A stretch of DNA of 64,000 nucleotides from Flavobacteriales bacterium (GTDB lineage Bacteria > Bacteroidota > Bacteroidia > NS11-12g > UBA955), in contig CANFLS010000007.1 of assembly GCA_947447955.1 (NCBI GenBank), forward strand, positions 1-64,000. The letters run 5' to 3'. The position numbers and the translations under genes are program-made. Shown here in pieces: positions 1 through 8,508 of this stretch. The notes beneath the pieces were generated by a model. That model worked only from the letters and a program-made list of their open reading frames with translations, had not been told where the DNA came from and searched no databases. Within the stretch, counting starts at the first letter, position 1. Each line of letters starts with the position of its first letter.

Positions 1-165
1 ATTGAATCCGCCACCTTCTGGACGTGGACCTCTATTGAATCCGCCACCTTCTGGACGGGGACCTCTGTTGAATCCGCCGCCTTCTGGACGTGGACCTCTA
101 TTGAATCCGCCACCTTCTGGACGGGGACCTCTATTGAATCCGCCGCCTTCTGGACGGGGACCTCT
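1..165 (-). repeat. Five tandem 33-bp repeats encoding RGPRPEGGGFN
   Basis: Units lie at 1-33, 34-66, 67-99, 100-132 and 133-165 and continue to the window edge, so the true copy number is unknown. They differ at only a few bases (CCA/CCC for Pro, GGT/GGC for Gly, AAT/AAC for Asn), and every difference is synonymous. There are no spacers, so this is a coding minisatellite and not CRISPR. Confidence 0.95.
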
Positions 166-318
166 ATCATTCCCCCCAAAATTTCTCGAGCCGCTATCTT
201 CGCGTTTGAAGCTATTTTTCACGCTTCCTTCATCACCGCCTGAACGAGGACGCTTTTCTCCCGTTTGTCTTTGTTGAAATTTTTTACCGCCTGAGTTTGA
301 TTTTTTGGGAGTTGACAT
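1..318 (-). CDS. RGG-repeat N-terminus of a protein running off the left edge (possibly an RsuA/RluB-type pseudouridine synthase)
   Basis: Reading leftward from an ATG at 316-318 gives an open frame to the window edge, so only about 106 N-terminal residues are visible. It opens with MSTPKKSNSGGKKFQQ, is rich in K, R, G and S, and then runs into five tandem copies of the 11-residue unit RGPRPEGGGFN. No folded domain is visible. In Bacteroidetes, 23S rRNA pseudouridine synthases of the RluB/RsuA family often carry a basic Gly/Arg-rich N-terminal tail that begins this way, and some RNA helicases carry similar tails at the C-terminus. The start position at the beginning of the protein favours the synthase, but this is inference. 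The unit resembles RGG-type RNA-binding tails. The coding frame is well supported; the function is not proven. Confidence 0.6.
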   Translation of the reverse strand, partial: MSTPKKSNSGGKKFQQRQTGEKRPRSGGDEGSVKNSFKREDSGSRNFGGNDRGPRPEGGGFNRGPRPEGGGFNRGPRPEGGGFNRGPRPEGGGFNRGPRPEGGGFN

Positions 319-364
319 ATTGATTAAATTGAACCTGCAAAGGTAGTCAATTTTTACCAAACCA

Positions 365-730
365 TTAGTATGGCTGCTGTTTAATTAAATGAATTTGATT
401 ATCACCCAACTGAGAATATCCAAATTCATAACAAAATTGATATTCAATTCCATTTGGCATTTTTTCAATATGCGTGTGAAAATCAAATACGAAGCCTTTT
501 TTAAGAATTTTCCGTAATTCAATTTGAGAATCTAAAACATTTTGCTCTAAAAAACAATCCATTAATATTTTACGATTTCTTTTTAGTCTACTATCAATAA
601 ATCGAATCGATTGTATTTCAACCCCATTATTTTTATTATGATAGCTTGTCCGACAGGAATCAGAGCAAAATTTTTTATCTATTCTACCGATTAGTCTGTC
701 AGTACATTCGAGGCAATTTCTTGTTTCCAT
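365..730 (-). CDS. Small zinc-ribbon protein, function unknown
   Basis: This 121-residue protein starts at ATG 728-730. A TTG seven codons upstream is also in frame, but METRNCLECTDRL is the more natural N-terminus. Two cysteine pairs, CLEC near residue 5 and CSDSC near residue 21, form a short zinc-finger-like knuckle followed by TSYHNK. The rest is a basic helical region and a C-terminal half without a recognised domain. Proteins with a C-x2-C/C-x3-C knuckle ending in SYHNK are common hypothetical proteins in Bacteroidetes; the family has no assigned role that I know of. It lies between the RGG-repeat gene and ssb on the same strand, separated from ssb by a strong terminator, so it is probably transcribed on its own. 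Confidence 0.7.
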   Translation of the reverse strand: METRNCLECTDRLIGRIDKKFCSDSCRTSYHNKNNGVEIQSIRFIDSRLKRNRKILMDCFLEQNVLDSQIELRKILKKGFVFDFHTHIEKMPNGIEYQFCYEFGYSQLGDNQIHLIKQQPY

Positions 731-810
731 AAGTTGGCTTTTCAACTTCAAACAAGTTTTATTTGGTTATCCCCCAAAAGTGATTTGCTAAAAAATTTGT
801 AATTTATAAA

Positions 811-836
811 AAAAAGAGGGCTTGCGCCCTCTTTTT
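811..836 (-). terminator. Rho-independent terminator downstream of ssb
   Basis: An 11-bp perfect inverted repeat (AAAAAGAGGGC and its complement) encloses the loop TTGC. It lies 25 bases past the ssb stop. A-tracts and T-tracts on both flanks make it potentially bidirectional. Confidence 0.9.
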
Positions 837-860
837 AACAGATTTCTTTAGCCAACTAAA

Positions 861-1238
861 TTAAAATGGAATTTCATCATTCGCCTCAATGGTCTTCTTC
901 TCTTTCTTTGATCCTACGAACATAATGTCCTTCACCACAATTTCCGTCGCCTCTTTGTTCTGACCATCCTTCGCCACATACTTTCGATGATTCAACCTAC
1001 CTTCAATTGCCAATCTGGTACCTTTTACCACATACTTCTCAACCACATTTGCCAGATTGCCCCACGCTATTAGCTGATGCCATTGCGTGTTTTCGGTAAC
1101 TTCACCATTTCCGTTTTTGACTTTTTCCGAAGTTGCCATTCTCCATTTCACAACTTTGTTGCCATTCTCCAATGTTGTAGACACCGGGTCTATGCCAACA
1201 TTTCCAATTAATCTTACTGAATTCATTAAACTTTGCAT
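861..1238 (-). CDS. ssb: Single-stranded DNA-binding protein
   Basis: Single-stranded DNA-binding protein that coats ssDNA in replication, recombination and repair. The 125-residue protein has an OB fold beginning with MNSVRLIGNVGIDP, the typical WHQLIAWG strand, and VVKGTRLAIEGRLNHRKY. It ends in the acidic tip DEIPF, the conserved docking peptide for partner proteins. It is shorter than most SSBs because the linker between OB fold and tip is only a few residues. Start is ATG 1236-1238 (MQSLMNSV); the inner ATG at 1224-1226 is also possible. On the minus strand the leader has a long purine tract and an AGGAAAC stretch just before the start, the closest thing to a Shine-Dalgarno in this window. 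It is monocistronic and ends at a strong hairpin. Confidence 0.95.
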   Translation of the reverse strand: MQSLMNSVRLIGNVGIDPVSTTLENGNKVVKWRMATSEKVKNGNGEVTENTQWHQLIAWGNLANVVEKYVVKGTRLAIEGRLNHRKYVAKDGQNKEATEIVVKDIMFVGSKKEKKTIEANDEIPF

Positions 1239-1345
1239 TTTTGTTTCCTTTCTTTTTTCTTTTTCTTTTTCACATTAAAAAATACTTCCAAGTTTAACAG
1301 CAGGCCTTATCTGTTTTCCTTTTCAGTGATACAAAGTTCATACAG

Positions 1346-1391
1346 TACGAATAATTAATTCGTATAATAAATGATTATAAACGATTATAAA
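1346..1391. promoter_or_regulatory. Inverted and direct repeats upstream of ssb
   Basis: The non-coding gap between ssb and rsmE holds the perfect inverted repeat TACGAAT/ATTCGTA with a 5-base spacer (1346-1364). It is followed by a direct repeat GATTATAAA at 1373-1381 and 1383-1391. They lie 108-153 bases before the ssb start. They could be an operator for ssb or the end of the rsmE transcript; no known factor is recognised. Confidence 0.4.
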
Positions 1392-1394
1392 TGT

Positions 1395-2075
1395 TTAAGA
1401 TAGAGACCAGCTCGCACAAACAATGGCGGCCGTTTCGGTTCTTAGGATTTGCGACCCTAAACCAATGACTTGAAATCCATAAGATTTAGCCAATTCAATT
1501 TCTCCTAAAGTAAAATCACCTTCGGGTCCAATAAATACAATACTATCATTGCCAAATTTCAAAGGAAGTGATTGAACAATATCTGAATTACAGTAAGCAA
1601 TATATTTATTTACCTGATTTGTATTCAAAGCACTTTCAAAATTACCCTCTTGAATATCCATTAACCAGGCACTGTGAGATTGCTTCATTGCAGCAACTGC
1701 AGTTTTCTTAAGCTTATCCAGGTTGATTTTAGACCTTTCACCATTCTGAGATTTTAGAAAAATCAATTGCTTTACACCAATTTCACTGCATTTTTCCACC
1801 AACCACTCCATTCTATCAGAACTTTTTAAAATTCCCACAGCCATAACAAAATTTCTTTGTGGCAATTCTTTATAACTATCAACCGAGGCCAAAAAGGATT
1901 TTTTTTGAATTTCAACAATTTTACCCGTATAATAAATTCCATTGCCTGTTGTAAATTCAATAGAATCTCCAAGTTGGAATCTCAATACTAAAATTGCATG
2001 TTTTGTTTCTTGCTCAGAAAAATAAGCAAAATTATTTTCGATTTTATCCGAATAAAAAGTAAAATGCCCAGGCAT
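1395..2075 (-). CDS. rsmE: 16S rRNA (uracil-1498-N3)-methyltransferase RsmE
   Basis: SAM-dependent methyltransferase that makes m3U1498 in 16S rRNA. The 226-residue length is normal. An N-terminal PUA-like domain (MPGHFTFYSD, H26-A-I-L-V-L-R) precedes a SPOUT-class domain with the family signatures IGPEGDFTLGE near residue 183 and LGSQILRTETAA near residue 206, which form the trefoil-knot SAM site. DRMEWLVEKCSEIGV in the middle is also typical. It is the last gene of the nrnA-FKBP-rfbB-cysS-rsmE run and starts 8 bases after the cysS stop, so co-transcription is likely. No frameshift or missing motif was seen. Confidence 0.95.
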   Translation of the reverse strand: MPGHFTFYSDKIENNFAYFSEQETKHAILVLRFQLGDSIEFTTGNGIYYTGKIVEIQKKSFLASVDSYKELPQRNFVMAVGILKSSDRMEWLVEKCSEIGVKQLIFLKSQNGERSKINLDKLKKTAVAAMKQSHSAWLMDIQEGNFESALNTNQVNKYIAYCNSDIVQSLPLKFGNDSIVFIGPEGDFTLGEIELAKSYGFQVIGLGSQILRTETAAIVCASWSLS

Positions 2076-2083
2076 AAAATTAA

Positions 2084-3562
2084 TTAGTTCTCAATAAAAC
2101 GCCAAGTACTTCCTTCTTTAGAATCCATAATTTCAATTCCTGAAGCCTTCACCTTATCTCTAATTGCATCGCTTAATGCAAAATTCTTATCAATTTTTGC
2201 TTGTAAACGCAAATCAATTAACACACTCAAAACGGAATCCAAATGATTTGATTCATTAGTTACAGAATCTGCAATACCCAATATCCCTCTAAAATAAATA
2301 CTAAAAATAGAAGTCACTTTTGCCAATTCATCTGCAGAAATTGTTTCTCTGCCATCGTTTATCAAATTGACTCTTTTAGCAGCTTCAAAAAGTTGGGCAA
2401 TGGCTTGGGGAGTATTGATATCGTGAGCTAAGCAATTTTCGATTTCTTTAAGAATATCATCAAATTTAACAGATGAAATTTCAGAAATCTTCAATTTGGC
2501 GAGCAAAGAATTAGCTGCTTGTAAGCGCGCCAATCCCTTTTCGGATGCCATTAAAGCTTCTTCACTAAAATCTAAAGTACCCCTATAATGTGCTTGTAAA
2601 ACAAAAAATCTTAAGGTTTGGGGAGAAAATGATTTTGATAATAAGGGATGTGAACCGTCGAAAAGTTGTTTCACGGTTACCCCATTATTCAAACTTTTCG
2701 CCATTTTTTGGCCATTTATGGTAATCATGTTATGATGTACCCAAAATCTTGCTGGTTGATGGTTATGTGCAGCCCTACTTTGTGCAATTTCACATTCATG
2801 ATGCGGAAATAATAAATCCATACCACCTCCATGAATATCAAATTCTTCACCCAAATATTTAGCGCTCATTGCACTGCATTCAATATGCCAACCTGGAAAA
2901 CCTTTGCCCCATGGACTTGTCCATTGCATTATATGTTCAGGATAAGCCTTTTTCCATAATGCAAAGTCATTGGCATTTCGCTTTTCAGATTGCCCCTCCA
3001 ATTCACGAGATAGATTTCCAGCACCAGCCATTAAATCATCTAAAACCCTACCGCTTAACTCACCGTAATTATGATTTTCATTGTACGACAAAACATCAAA
3101 ATACACAGAACCATTTGACTCATAAGCCAATCCCTTGGAAATAATACTTTGTATCATTTCAATTTGTTCAATGATATGACCACTTGCTTTAGGCTCAATA
3201 CTCGGCCTAAGAACCCCAATATTGTCCATCACTTCATTATACATATCTGTATAAGTTTGGGCAATTTCCATGGGTTCGAGCTTTTCTATTTTGGCTTGCT
3301 TTTGAAGTTTATCTTCACCTTCGTCGGAATCGCCAACCAAATGTCCTACATCTGTAATATTTCTTACAAAACGAACTTGATAACCTTTATGAATTAAATA
3401 CTTGCGTAATACATCAAAAACAATAGGCCCCCTTACATGTCCTAAATGTGGGGCACCATATACTGTTGGACCACAAACATACATCCCAACCCTATTGGGA
3501 AAAATACTTTCAAATAATTCTTCCTTTTTTGTTAATGTATTATATAAATATAAATTAGACAT
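2084..3562 (-). CDS. cysS: Cysteinyl-tRNA synthetase
   Basis: Class I aminoacyl-tRNA synthetase charging tRNA-Cys. The 492-residue protein has the zinc cysteine in YVCGPTVYG followed by the HIGH-type signature HLGH near residue 40. The other zinc ligands appear in HIECSAMSA and [11 protein letters not shown], and the KMSKS loop is KMAKSLNN near residue 285. The DALR-type helical anticodon-side domain follows. Start is ATG 3560-3562. It lies 7 bases after rfbB and 8 bases before rsmE on the same strand, which suggests one transcript. Confidence 0.97.
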   Translation of the reverse strand: MSNLYLYNTLTKKEELFESIFPNRVGMYVCGPTVYGAPHLGHVRGPIVFDVLRKYLIHKGYQVRFVRNITDVGHLVGDSDEGEDKLQKQAKIEKLEPMEIAQTYTDMYNEVMDNIGVLRPSIEPKASGHIIEQIEMIQSIISKGLAYESNGSVYFDVLSYNENHNYGELSGRVLDDLMAGAGNLSRELEGQSEKRNANDFALWKKAYPEHIMQWTSPWGKGFPGWHIECSAMSAKYLGEEFDIHGGGMDLLFPHHECEIAQSRAAHNHQPARFWVHHNMITINGQKMAKSLNNGVTVKQLFDGSHPLLSKSFSPQTLRFFVLQAHYRGTLDFSEEALMASEKGLARLQAANSLLAKLKISEISSVKFDDILKEIENCLAHDINTPQAIAQLFEAAKRVNLINDGRETISADELAKVTSIFSIYFRGILGIADSVTNESNHLDSVLSVLIDLRLQAKIDKNFALSDAIRDKVKASGIEIMDSKEGSTWRFIEN

Positions 3563-3569
3563 GGTTATC

Positions 3570-4616
3570 TTAACGGTTTGTATACATATTTTGGTAGTAT
3601 GCTTGGTAATTGCCAGAGGTTACATTGTCTAACCATTCTTCATTTTGCAAATACCAATCAATTGTTTTTTCGAAACCTTGATCAAAAGCTACACTTGGGC
3701 TCCAACCCAATTCCGTTTCTAATTTACTTGCATCAATTGCATATCTAAAGTCATGACCAGCTCTGTCTGTTACATAGGTAATCAATTTCACAGATTCACC
3801 TTCTTCACGTCCCAATTTTCGGTCCATGATTTCGCATAATTTATTTACCAAATCAATGTTTTTCCACTCATTATTGCCGCCAATGTTATAAGTATCGCCA
3901 TTCTTTCCCTTATGGAAAATAACATCAATTGCAGATGCATGATCATTCACCCAAAGCCAATCTCTAATATTATCTCCCTTACCATAAACAGGTAAAGGTT
4001 TATTATTTTTGATATTGTGAATCATCAAAGGAATTAATTTTTCCGGGAATTGATGACTCCCATAATTGTTTGAGCAATTGCTAATCACGATTGGCAATTT
4101 GAATGTTTCGTGATAAGCACGCACAAAATGGTCGCTGCTTGCTTTACTAGCGCTATAAGGTGAATTAGGATCGTAAGGAGTTGACTCGGTAAATTTTCCT
4201 TCATCGCCCAACGTCCCATAAACCTCATCAGTGCTTACATGGTAAAATCTTCCCTCAGTAACATTTCCAAATGATTTAAATGCATTTAACAAAACCACTG
4301 TTCCAACCACATTTGTCATCACAAAATCAATTGGATTGGTGATACTTCTGTCTACATGACTTTCAGCCGCCAAATGAATTACAGAGTGAATTTCCCTCGA
4401 TGAAAACAATGTTTCTACCGCTTTGGTATCTGTAATATCACATTTTACGAATTCATAGTTTGAATGTCCCTCAACATCTCTCAAATTTTCAAGATTACCA
4501 GCGTAGGTTAAATTATCTACATTAATAATGTGATATTCAGGATATTGATTCACAAATCTTCTGATTACATGCGAGCCGATGAAACCGGCACCGCCGGTAA
4601 TGATTATATTTTTCAT
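3570..4616 (-). CDS. rfbB: dTDP-glucose 4,6-dehydratase
   Basis: Second enzyme of dTDP-L-rhamnose synthesis: dTDP-glucose to dTDP-4-keto-6-deoxyglucose, NAD-dependent. The 348-residue extended short-chain dehydrogenase has the Rossmann motif GGAGFIGS at residue 8, HLAAESHVDRS, the catalytic STDEVYG segment and the YSASKASSDH active-site Tyr-x3-Lys. Its ATG overlaps the stop of the FKBP gene (TGA/ATG). The first-step enzyme rfbA lies about 18 kb away at 22440-23309. rfbC and rfbD are not in the window, so the rhamnose pathway genes are scattered in this genome. Confidence 0.95.
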   Translation of the reverse strand: MKNIIITGGAGFIGSHVIRRFVNQYPEYHIINVDNLTYAGNLENLRDVEGHSNYEFVKCDITDTKAVETLFSSREIHSVIHLAAESHVDRSITNPIDFVMTNVVGTVVLLNAFKSFGNVTEGRFYHVSTDEVYGTLGDEGKFTESTPYDPNSPYSASKASSDHFVRAYHETFKLPIVISNCSNNYGSHQFPEKLIPLMIHNIKNNKPLPVYGKGDNIRDWLWVNDHASAIDVIFHKGKNGDTYNIGGNNEWKNIDLVNKLCEIMDRKLGREEGESVKLITYVTDRAGHDFRYAIDASKLETELGWSPSVAFDQGFEKTIDWYLQNEEWLDNVTSGNYQAYYQNMYTNR

Positions 4617-5539
4617 TGAATTACTTTTACATTACTTATTTTCACATACAATGGAGCATAACTAGGTACTCCAATTCTTCCGTAAGCTCCAAAACCATGA
4701 TCAGAACTAGTTACAAATTCGCCAATAGCGCCTTCATTTACAAAAAACGGTAAAAAATCTAATACTTTTACCCCATTTAAATTAGCCATTTGTTCAGCTT
4801 TATATCTTCGGCCTTCCAACCTACTATCGTAAATCAAACCTCCCTTCAAAGTTGAAACAACTACATCGAATTCAACAATGGTAGCATGAAACAAAACCGG
4901 TGGCATGCTCATTAAATTGGTTTGAGATACAAATTCTCCCGATTTTTCATCCTTCACCCTATACTTGATACTTTGAAATGAATCTAACAACCACTTACCT
5001 TCTTTTTCATTTTTAGCACAGTATTCATCTATAATCTTATTTTCTGCAATTGCCCTATTTAATTTTTTGGCATTAGAATAAGCCTCATATTCCTGTGCAT
5101 TTAAAACTTTATCTACACGAATAATAAACTTAGCCATTTCATTATTTGGCAATAATTTAATCTTATAATGATTCGAAATTTTTTGTTTCAAACTATCGGT
5201 TGAAATCAAAACTTCGATGGTACTTCCTGGCTTAGTTATTTGCAAAGCCTCCATCAATTCATTGCGTGCTTCAACAGGATATGGAATCTCCTTTAAAGTA
5301 TCATCATGAAAGCAGTTTTGTAATGTATCATTGTCAGGTCCAATAATCATAAATTCAACCAAACAGTAATTTTCAGGACCCAATTGCTCTTTAAGTGCTC
5401 CACCTTCAATAAACCGATATTTCATTCCGGTTTTAGAAGTTTTGTAACTATTTAGCTGATAAATTAATAATCCAACAGAAATAATAAGCAACGAAATTAC
5501 TGACCATTTCAAATACTTGTTTTTAGGAAGAAAATTCAT
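4613..5539 (-). CDS. Membrane-anchored FKBP-type peptidyl-prolyl isomerase-like protein
   Basis: This 308-residue protein has one N-terminal membrane segment (about residues 11-28), so the rest is probably periplasmic. Two FKBP-like regions can be traced. The first, about 50-150, is degenerate (EVLISTDSLKQ). The second, about 200-308, has LKGGLIYDSR, EGAIGEFVTSSDHGFGAYG and a final APLYVKISNVKV, which follow the FKBP core pattern of a GE-x-ipS loop, YG and a last strand. Prolyl isomerase or chaperone activity is inferred from the fold; aromatic active-site residues are not fully conserved, so it may be non-catalytic. It overlaps both neighbours (nrnA upstream, rfbB downstream) by a few bases and is clearly translated in the same operon. 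Confidence 0.75.
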   Translation of the reverse strand: MNFLPKNKYLKWSVISLLIISVGLLIYQLNSYKTSKTGMKYRFIEGGALKEQLGPENYCLVEFMIIGPDNDTLQNCFHDDTLKEIPYPVEARNELMEALQITKPGSTIEVLISTDSLKQKISNHYKIKLLPNNEMAKFIIRVDKVLNAQEYEAYSNAKKLNRAIAENKIIDEYCAKNEKEGKWLLDSFQSIKYRVKDEKSGEFVSQTNLMSMPPVLFHATIVEFDVVVSTLKGGLIYDSRLEGRRYKAEQMANLNGVKVLDFLPFFVNEGAIGEFVTSSDHGFGAYGRIGVPSYAPLYVKISNVKVIQ

Positions 5540-6558
5540 ATTTTAGATAACTCCTCTTTATATTCTTTTATTGTTTCTTTAAATTTAATAACTGTATTTT
5601 CTAATGTGTCTTCGCTTTGACCACCAGCTGCATTTCTATGTCCACCACCACTAAAATATTTGGCAGAATACTCATTCACAGCAAAATCGCCTTTGCTTCT
5701 GAAACTCATTTTTACCCGCTCAGATCTATCAACGATAAGCACACTCATTACAACACCAATGATGCTCAAACCCATATTTACCAAGCCTTCAGTATCACCA
5801 GTTTTTACATTAAACATTTCAAGTTCATGGGTATCTAAATAAATCAAAGCAACTTTACCGTCTTCAATCAGTTCTAATTTTTTATATAGCGAATATCCAA
5901 AAAGTTTGCTTCTATTGGGACTAAATACATCAAAAATACGTTCATGTATTTTTATGTGATCTGCACCATGCTCCATAAGTTGAGCTGCAATTCTATGTGT
6001 TTTTGGTTTTGTATTGTTGTGTTGAAAATTGCCGGTATCGGTCATTAAACCTGTGTAGAGACAATCAGCCATATCTTTTGAAATAAATTCCGAACCAAAA
6101 TTTTGCTCAATCCATTCAAAAACTAGTTCACATGTGCTGCTCGATTGCTTGTCCCAAAATACATAATTTGCAAAGTTATCAGGTTCCAAATGATGGTCTA
6201 TCATAACTTTGTCGATATTCATTTCACCAATAAGTTCACCTAATTTATTAATTCTGTACAAACGATTAAAATCTAAACAGAAAACCAAATCTGCATCCTT
6301 TAAAACTGAGGTTGCATATTCTTCGCTTTCTTCAAAATTAATTACAACATTATTTTGAGGTAGCCAGTTTAAAAAATCGGCATAATCAGTTGGGGTAATT
6401 AAAAAAACTTCATCCATGATTTGTTTCAAAAACCCATACAAACCAAGTGTTGAGCCCATTGCATCGCCATCAGGTTTATGGTGGGTTGTGATAACCGCAC
6501 GTTTGAATTCCTTGTTTTTTAATCTCTGAACCAATAATTCAGTTGAATCTATTCTCAT
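5536..6558 (-). CDS. nrnA: DHH-family phosphoesterase, NrnA-like oligoribonuclease / pAp phosphatase
   Basis: Predicted to degrade nanoRNAs (2-5 nt) and to dephosphorylate pAp. The 340-residue protein has the DHH domain motifs in order: THHKPDGDAMGS, CLDFNRL, the eponymous IDHHLEPD and GLMTDTGNFQ. The C-terminal DHHA1 domain carries SGGGHRNAAGG. Start is ATG 6556-6558; the frame stays open upstream, but that extension overlaps the divergent protease gene and has no family similarity. A TATTTTTG -7 box ends 8 bases before this ATG. It heads a five-gene operon (FKBP, rfbB, cysS, rsmE). Its stop overlaps the next ATG. Confidence 0.9.
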   Translation of the reverse strand: MRIDSTELLVQRLKNKEFKRAVITTHHKPDGDAMGSTLGLYGFLKQIMDEVFLITPTDYADFLNWLPQNNVVINFEESEEYATSVLKDADLVFCLDFNRLYRINKLGELIGEMNIDKVMIDHHLEPDNFANYVFWDKQSSSTCELVFEWIEQNFGSEFISKDMADCLYTGLMTDTGNFQHNNTKPKTHRIAAQLMEHGADHIKIHERIFDVFSPNRSKLFGYSLYKKLELIEDGKVALIYLDTHELEMFNVKTGDTEGLVNMGLSIIGVVMSVLIVDRSERVKMSFRSKGDFAVNEYSAKYFSGGGHRNAAGGQSEDTLENTVIKFKETIKEYKEELSKI

Positions 6559-6566
6559 TGCTACTG

Positions 6567-6574
6567 CAAAAATA
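6567..6574 (-). promoter_or_regulatory. -7 promoter box for the nrnA operon
   Basis: TATTTTTG on the minus strand matches TAnnTTTG and ends 8 bases before the nrnA ATG. No clear -33 TTTG at the usual spacing. Confidence 0.55.
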
Positions 6575-6588
6575 CGGCAAACGATAGG

Positions 6589-6596
6589 TAAATTTG
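6589..6596 (+). promoter_or_regulatory. -7 promoter box for the M16 protease
   Basis: TAAATTTG matches TAnnTTTG and ends 6 bases before the ATG at 6603, implying a very short or absent leader. It faces away from the nrnA box across a 44-bp divergent gap. Confidence 0.55.
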
Positions 6597-6602
6597 CATT
6601 AA

Positions 6603-7844
6603 ATGAGCAGCAAAGAATATCAAATCTATACTTTAAACAACGGGTTGCGTGTTGCACACCAAAAAATATCCTCAACCTTGTTGGTGCATTGCGGCTTTGT
6701 TATTCATGCAGGAAGCAGAAATGACAATGAATTTCCTGGATTGGCTCATTGCCTTGAACATATGGTTTTCAAGGGAACACAAAAAAGAAAAACCATTCAT
6801 GTTCTCAATCACCTCGAAGTAATTGGTGGCGAATTGAACGCATTTACTACAAAAGAAATCACCGCTATTTACGCAACGATTGAAAAACGCCACTTAAGCA
6901 GGGCGGTAGATATTCTCTGCGATGTTACCTTTAGATCAGTTTTGCCTGAAGTAGAGTTGACAAAAGAAAAAAAGGTTATTAAAGACGAAATCAACATGTA
7001 TGTTGATACCCCAGAAGAAAATATTTACGACGAATTTCAGGAAATGGTTTTTGGAAATCATCCCCTGGCGCATAATATTCTTGGCACACATGAATCTGTT
7101 GAACAAATCACTACCAACGCGCTTAAGTCATTTGTAAACAATTACTACCAATATCCAAATATGGTTTTTTCTGTGGTTGGAAATGTTTCAATTGAAAAAG
7201 TAATTGCCAATTTGAACAAATTCTTACCTGCGGAGCCGTTAAATAACCCTGTAATTAGCAATATAAAACAACCCATTATTTACACACCACAAACCCTAAA
7301 AAAAGAGAGTGATTTTAATCAAGCTTACGCCATAATGGGTGCCCCAACGTATTCAGAAGATCATGAAAATAGGTTTGGATTGTTGTTATTGAATAATTTA
7401 TTGGGGGGACCTGGTATGAACAGTAGATTAAATTTATCCATTCGAGAAAAACACGGATATACTTATCACGTTGAAAGTGGTTACCAAGCTTTTTTAGATG
7501 GGGGACTTTTCCATTGCTACTTAAGTGCTGAGGAAAAATACATTGATAAATCTATTGATTTAATTATCAGAGAATTAAAAAAGCTCAAAGAACAAAAACT
7601 TGGTAAGGTTCAATTAAGTCAAGCCAAAAATCAATTTATTGGTCAAATTATCATGAGCAATGAATCTAGAAGTGGTTTAATGATTCACATTGGCAAAGGA
7701 ATTATCAAATACAATAAGGCTATGAGTTTGCAGGAAACAATTCAAAAAATTAAAAACTTAACATCAGAACAATTGTTAGCTATTGCGAATGAAGTATTTG
7801 ACTTCGATCAATTCAGCCATTTACAATATTTACCAGAAAAATGA
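6603..7844 (+). CDS. M16-family zinc peptidase (processing-protease-like)
   Basis: The 413-residue protein has the inverted zinc motif HCLEHMVFKGT (HxxEH) near residue 47. The distal glutamate lies about 75 residues on, in VIKDEINMYVDTPEENI, so it should be catalytic. The C-terminal M16 domain with LNLSIREKHGYTYHVES contains the R/Y substrate-binding pair normally contributed by the second domain. One polypeptide thus carries both halves, like bacterial homologues of mitochondrial processing peptidase. No signal peptide is seen, so it is probably cytoplasmic. It overlaps the next gene by ATGA, which indicates coupled translation. Confidence 0.9.
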   Translation: MSSKEYQIYTLNNGLRVAHQKISSTLLVHCGFVIHAGSRNDNEFPGLAHCLEHMVFKGTQKRKTIHVLNHLEVIGGELNAFTTKEITAIYATIEKRHLSRAVDILCDVTFRSVLPEVELTKEKKVIKDEINMYVDTPEENIYDEFQEMVFGNHPLAHNILGTHESVEQITTNALKSFVNNYYQYPNMVFSVVGNVSIEKVIANLNKFLPAEPLNNPVISNIKQPIIYTPQTLKKESDFNQAYAIMGAPTYSEDHENRFGLLLLNNLLGGPGMNSRLNLSIREKHGYTYHVESGYQAFLDGGLFHCYLSAEEKYIDKSIDLIIRELKKLKEQKLGKVQLSQAKNQFIGQIIMSNESRSGLMIHIGKGIIKYNKAMSLQETIQKIKNLTSEQLLAIANEVFDFDQFSHLQYLPEK

Positions 7845-8461
7845 GTCAAAAAATCTTAAAACTTATAGAACAAGGCGAAGGCGTAAGTTTAGATTTTAAA
7901 CAAGTAATTCAAAGCCCGCATAAAATTGCCAAATCCATGGTAAGTTTTGCCAACACCCATGGTGGAATTTTACTCATTGGAGTAAAAGACAATGGAAATA
8001 TTTTTGGAATCAACCCAGAAGAAGAGTTTCACATGCTAGAGTTGGCAGCAAGTTTTTTCTCTAAACCTGAAGTTAAATTTACCGTTGAACCTCATGTTGT
8101 AAATGGGAAGCAAATATTGCTGGTAGATATTCCCAAAGGTGAAAATCAACCCTATTATGCCAAAGGTGAAGATGAAAAATGGTGGGTTTATGTGCGTGTA
8201 AAAGACAATTGTATTTTGGCGTCAAAAACCACAGTAGATTTTATGCATGCCCAAAAGAAAGGTGGTAAAGTTACATTGGGCAAAATAGAGCAAGGGATTT
8301 TAAACTATTTAAAAGAAAATCCTAAGGTAACCCAAGCAGAAATTTGCCAACTATTTAATCTAGGAAACAGAAGAGCAGCGCGCATTTTGGTGAGTTTAAT
8401 GAAAGTTCAAGCGATTCGCAGCCATACTTTAGAGAAATACGAATTTTATACTTTGTATTAA
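7841..8461 (+). CDS. AlbA_2 (Schlafen AAA_4-like) putative nucleic-acid-binding protein
   Basis: 206 residues. The N-terminal ~130 residues match the AlbA_2 pattern: GEGVSLDFKQ, a lone conserved SFANTHGGILLIGVKDNGNI and YYAKGEDEKWWVYVRVKDN. The C-terminus (about 145-206) looks like a winged helix: ILNYLKENPKVTQAEICQLF followed by GNRRAARILVSLMK. The combination suggests a DNA- or RNA-binding regulator. Its target is unknown. Translation is coupled to the upstream M16 protease by a 4-base overlap, and it ends in a hairpin shared with convergent sodA. Confidence 0.75.
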   Translation: MSQKILKLIEQGEGVSLDFKQVIQSPHKIAKSMVSFANTHGGILLIGVKDNGNIFGINPEEEFHMLELAASFFSKPEVKFTVEPHVVNGKQILLVDIPKGENQPYYAKGEDEKWWVYVRVKDNCILASKTTVDFMHAQKKGGKVTLGKIEQGILNYLKENPKVTQAEICQLFNLGNRRAARILVSLMKVQAIRSHTLEKYEFYTLY

Positions 8462-8493
8462 CGAAAAAGCCAGCTTGAAGCTGGCTTTTTCGT
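8461..8493. terminator. Bidirectional terminator between the AlbA_2 gene and sodA
   Basis: A 14-bp perfect stem (ACGAAAAAGCCAGC and its complement) encloses a short loop, with A- and T-runs that suit either direction. It starts at the last base of the upstream stop codon. Confidence 0.93.
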
Positions 8494-8508
8494 TATTTAT
8501 AAATTTTA

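Noticed and set aside
1-165. CRISPR-like direct repeats
   Set aside because: The 33-bp units are immediately adjacent with no spacers and encode a conserved peptide.
2-277. Plus-strand open frame with a Pro-rich repeat at the left edge
   Set aside because: It is the antisense of the RGG-repeat gene; the minus-strand frame has an ATG, a family-like N-terminus and only synonymous repeat differences.
1239-1280. Polypyrimidine tract upstream of ssb as a regulatory RNA
   Set aside because: It is a low-complexity purine leader in the ssb mRNA with an AGGAAAC near the start; no conserved structure was seen.
6559-6675. N-terminal extension of NrnA
   Set aside because: It overlaps the divergent M16 protease gene and its promoter and has no DHH-family similarity.
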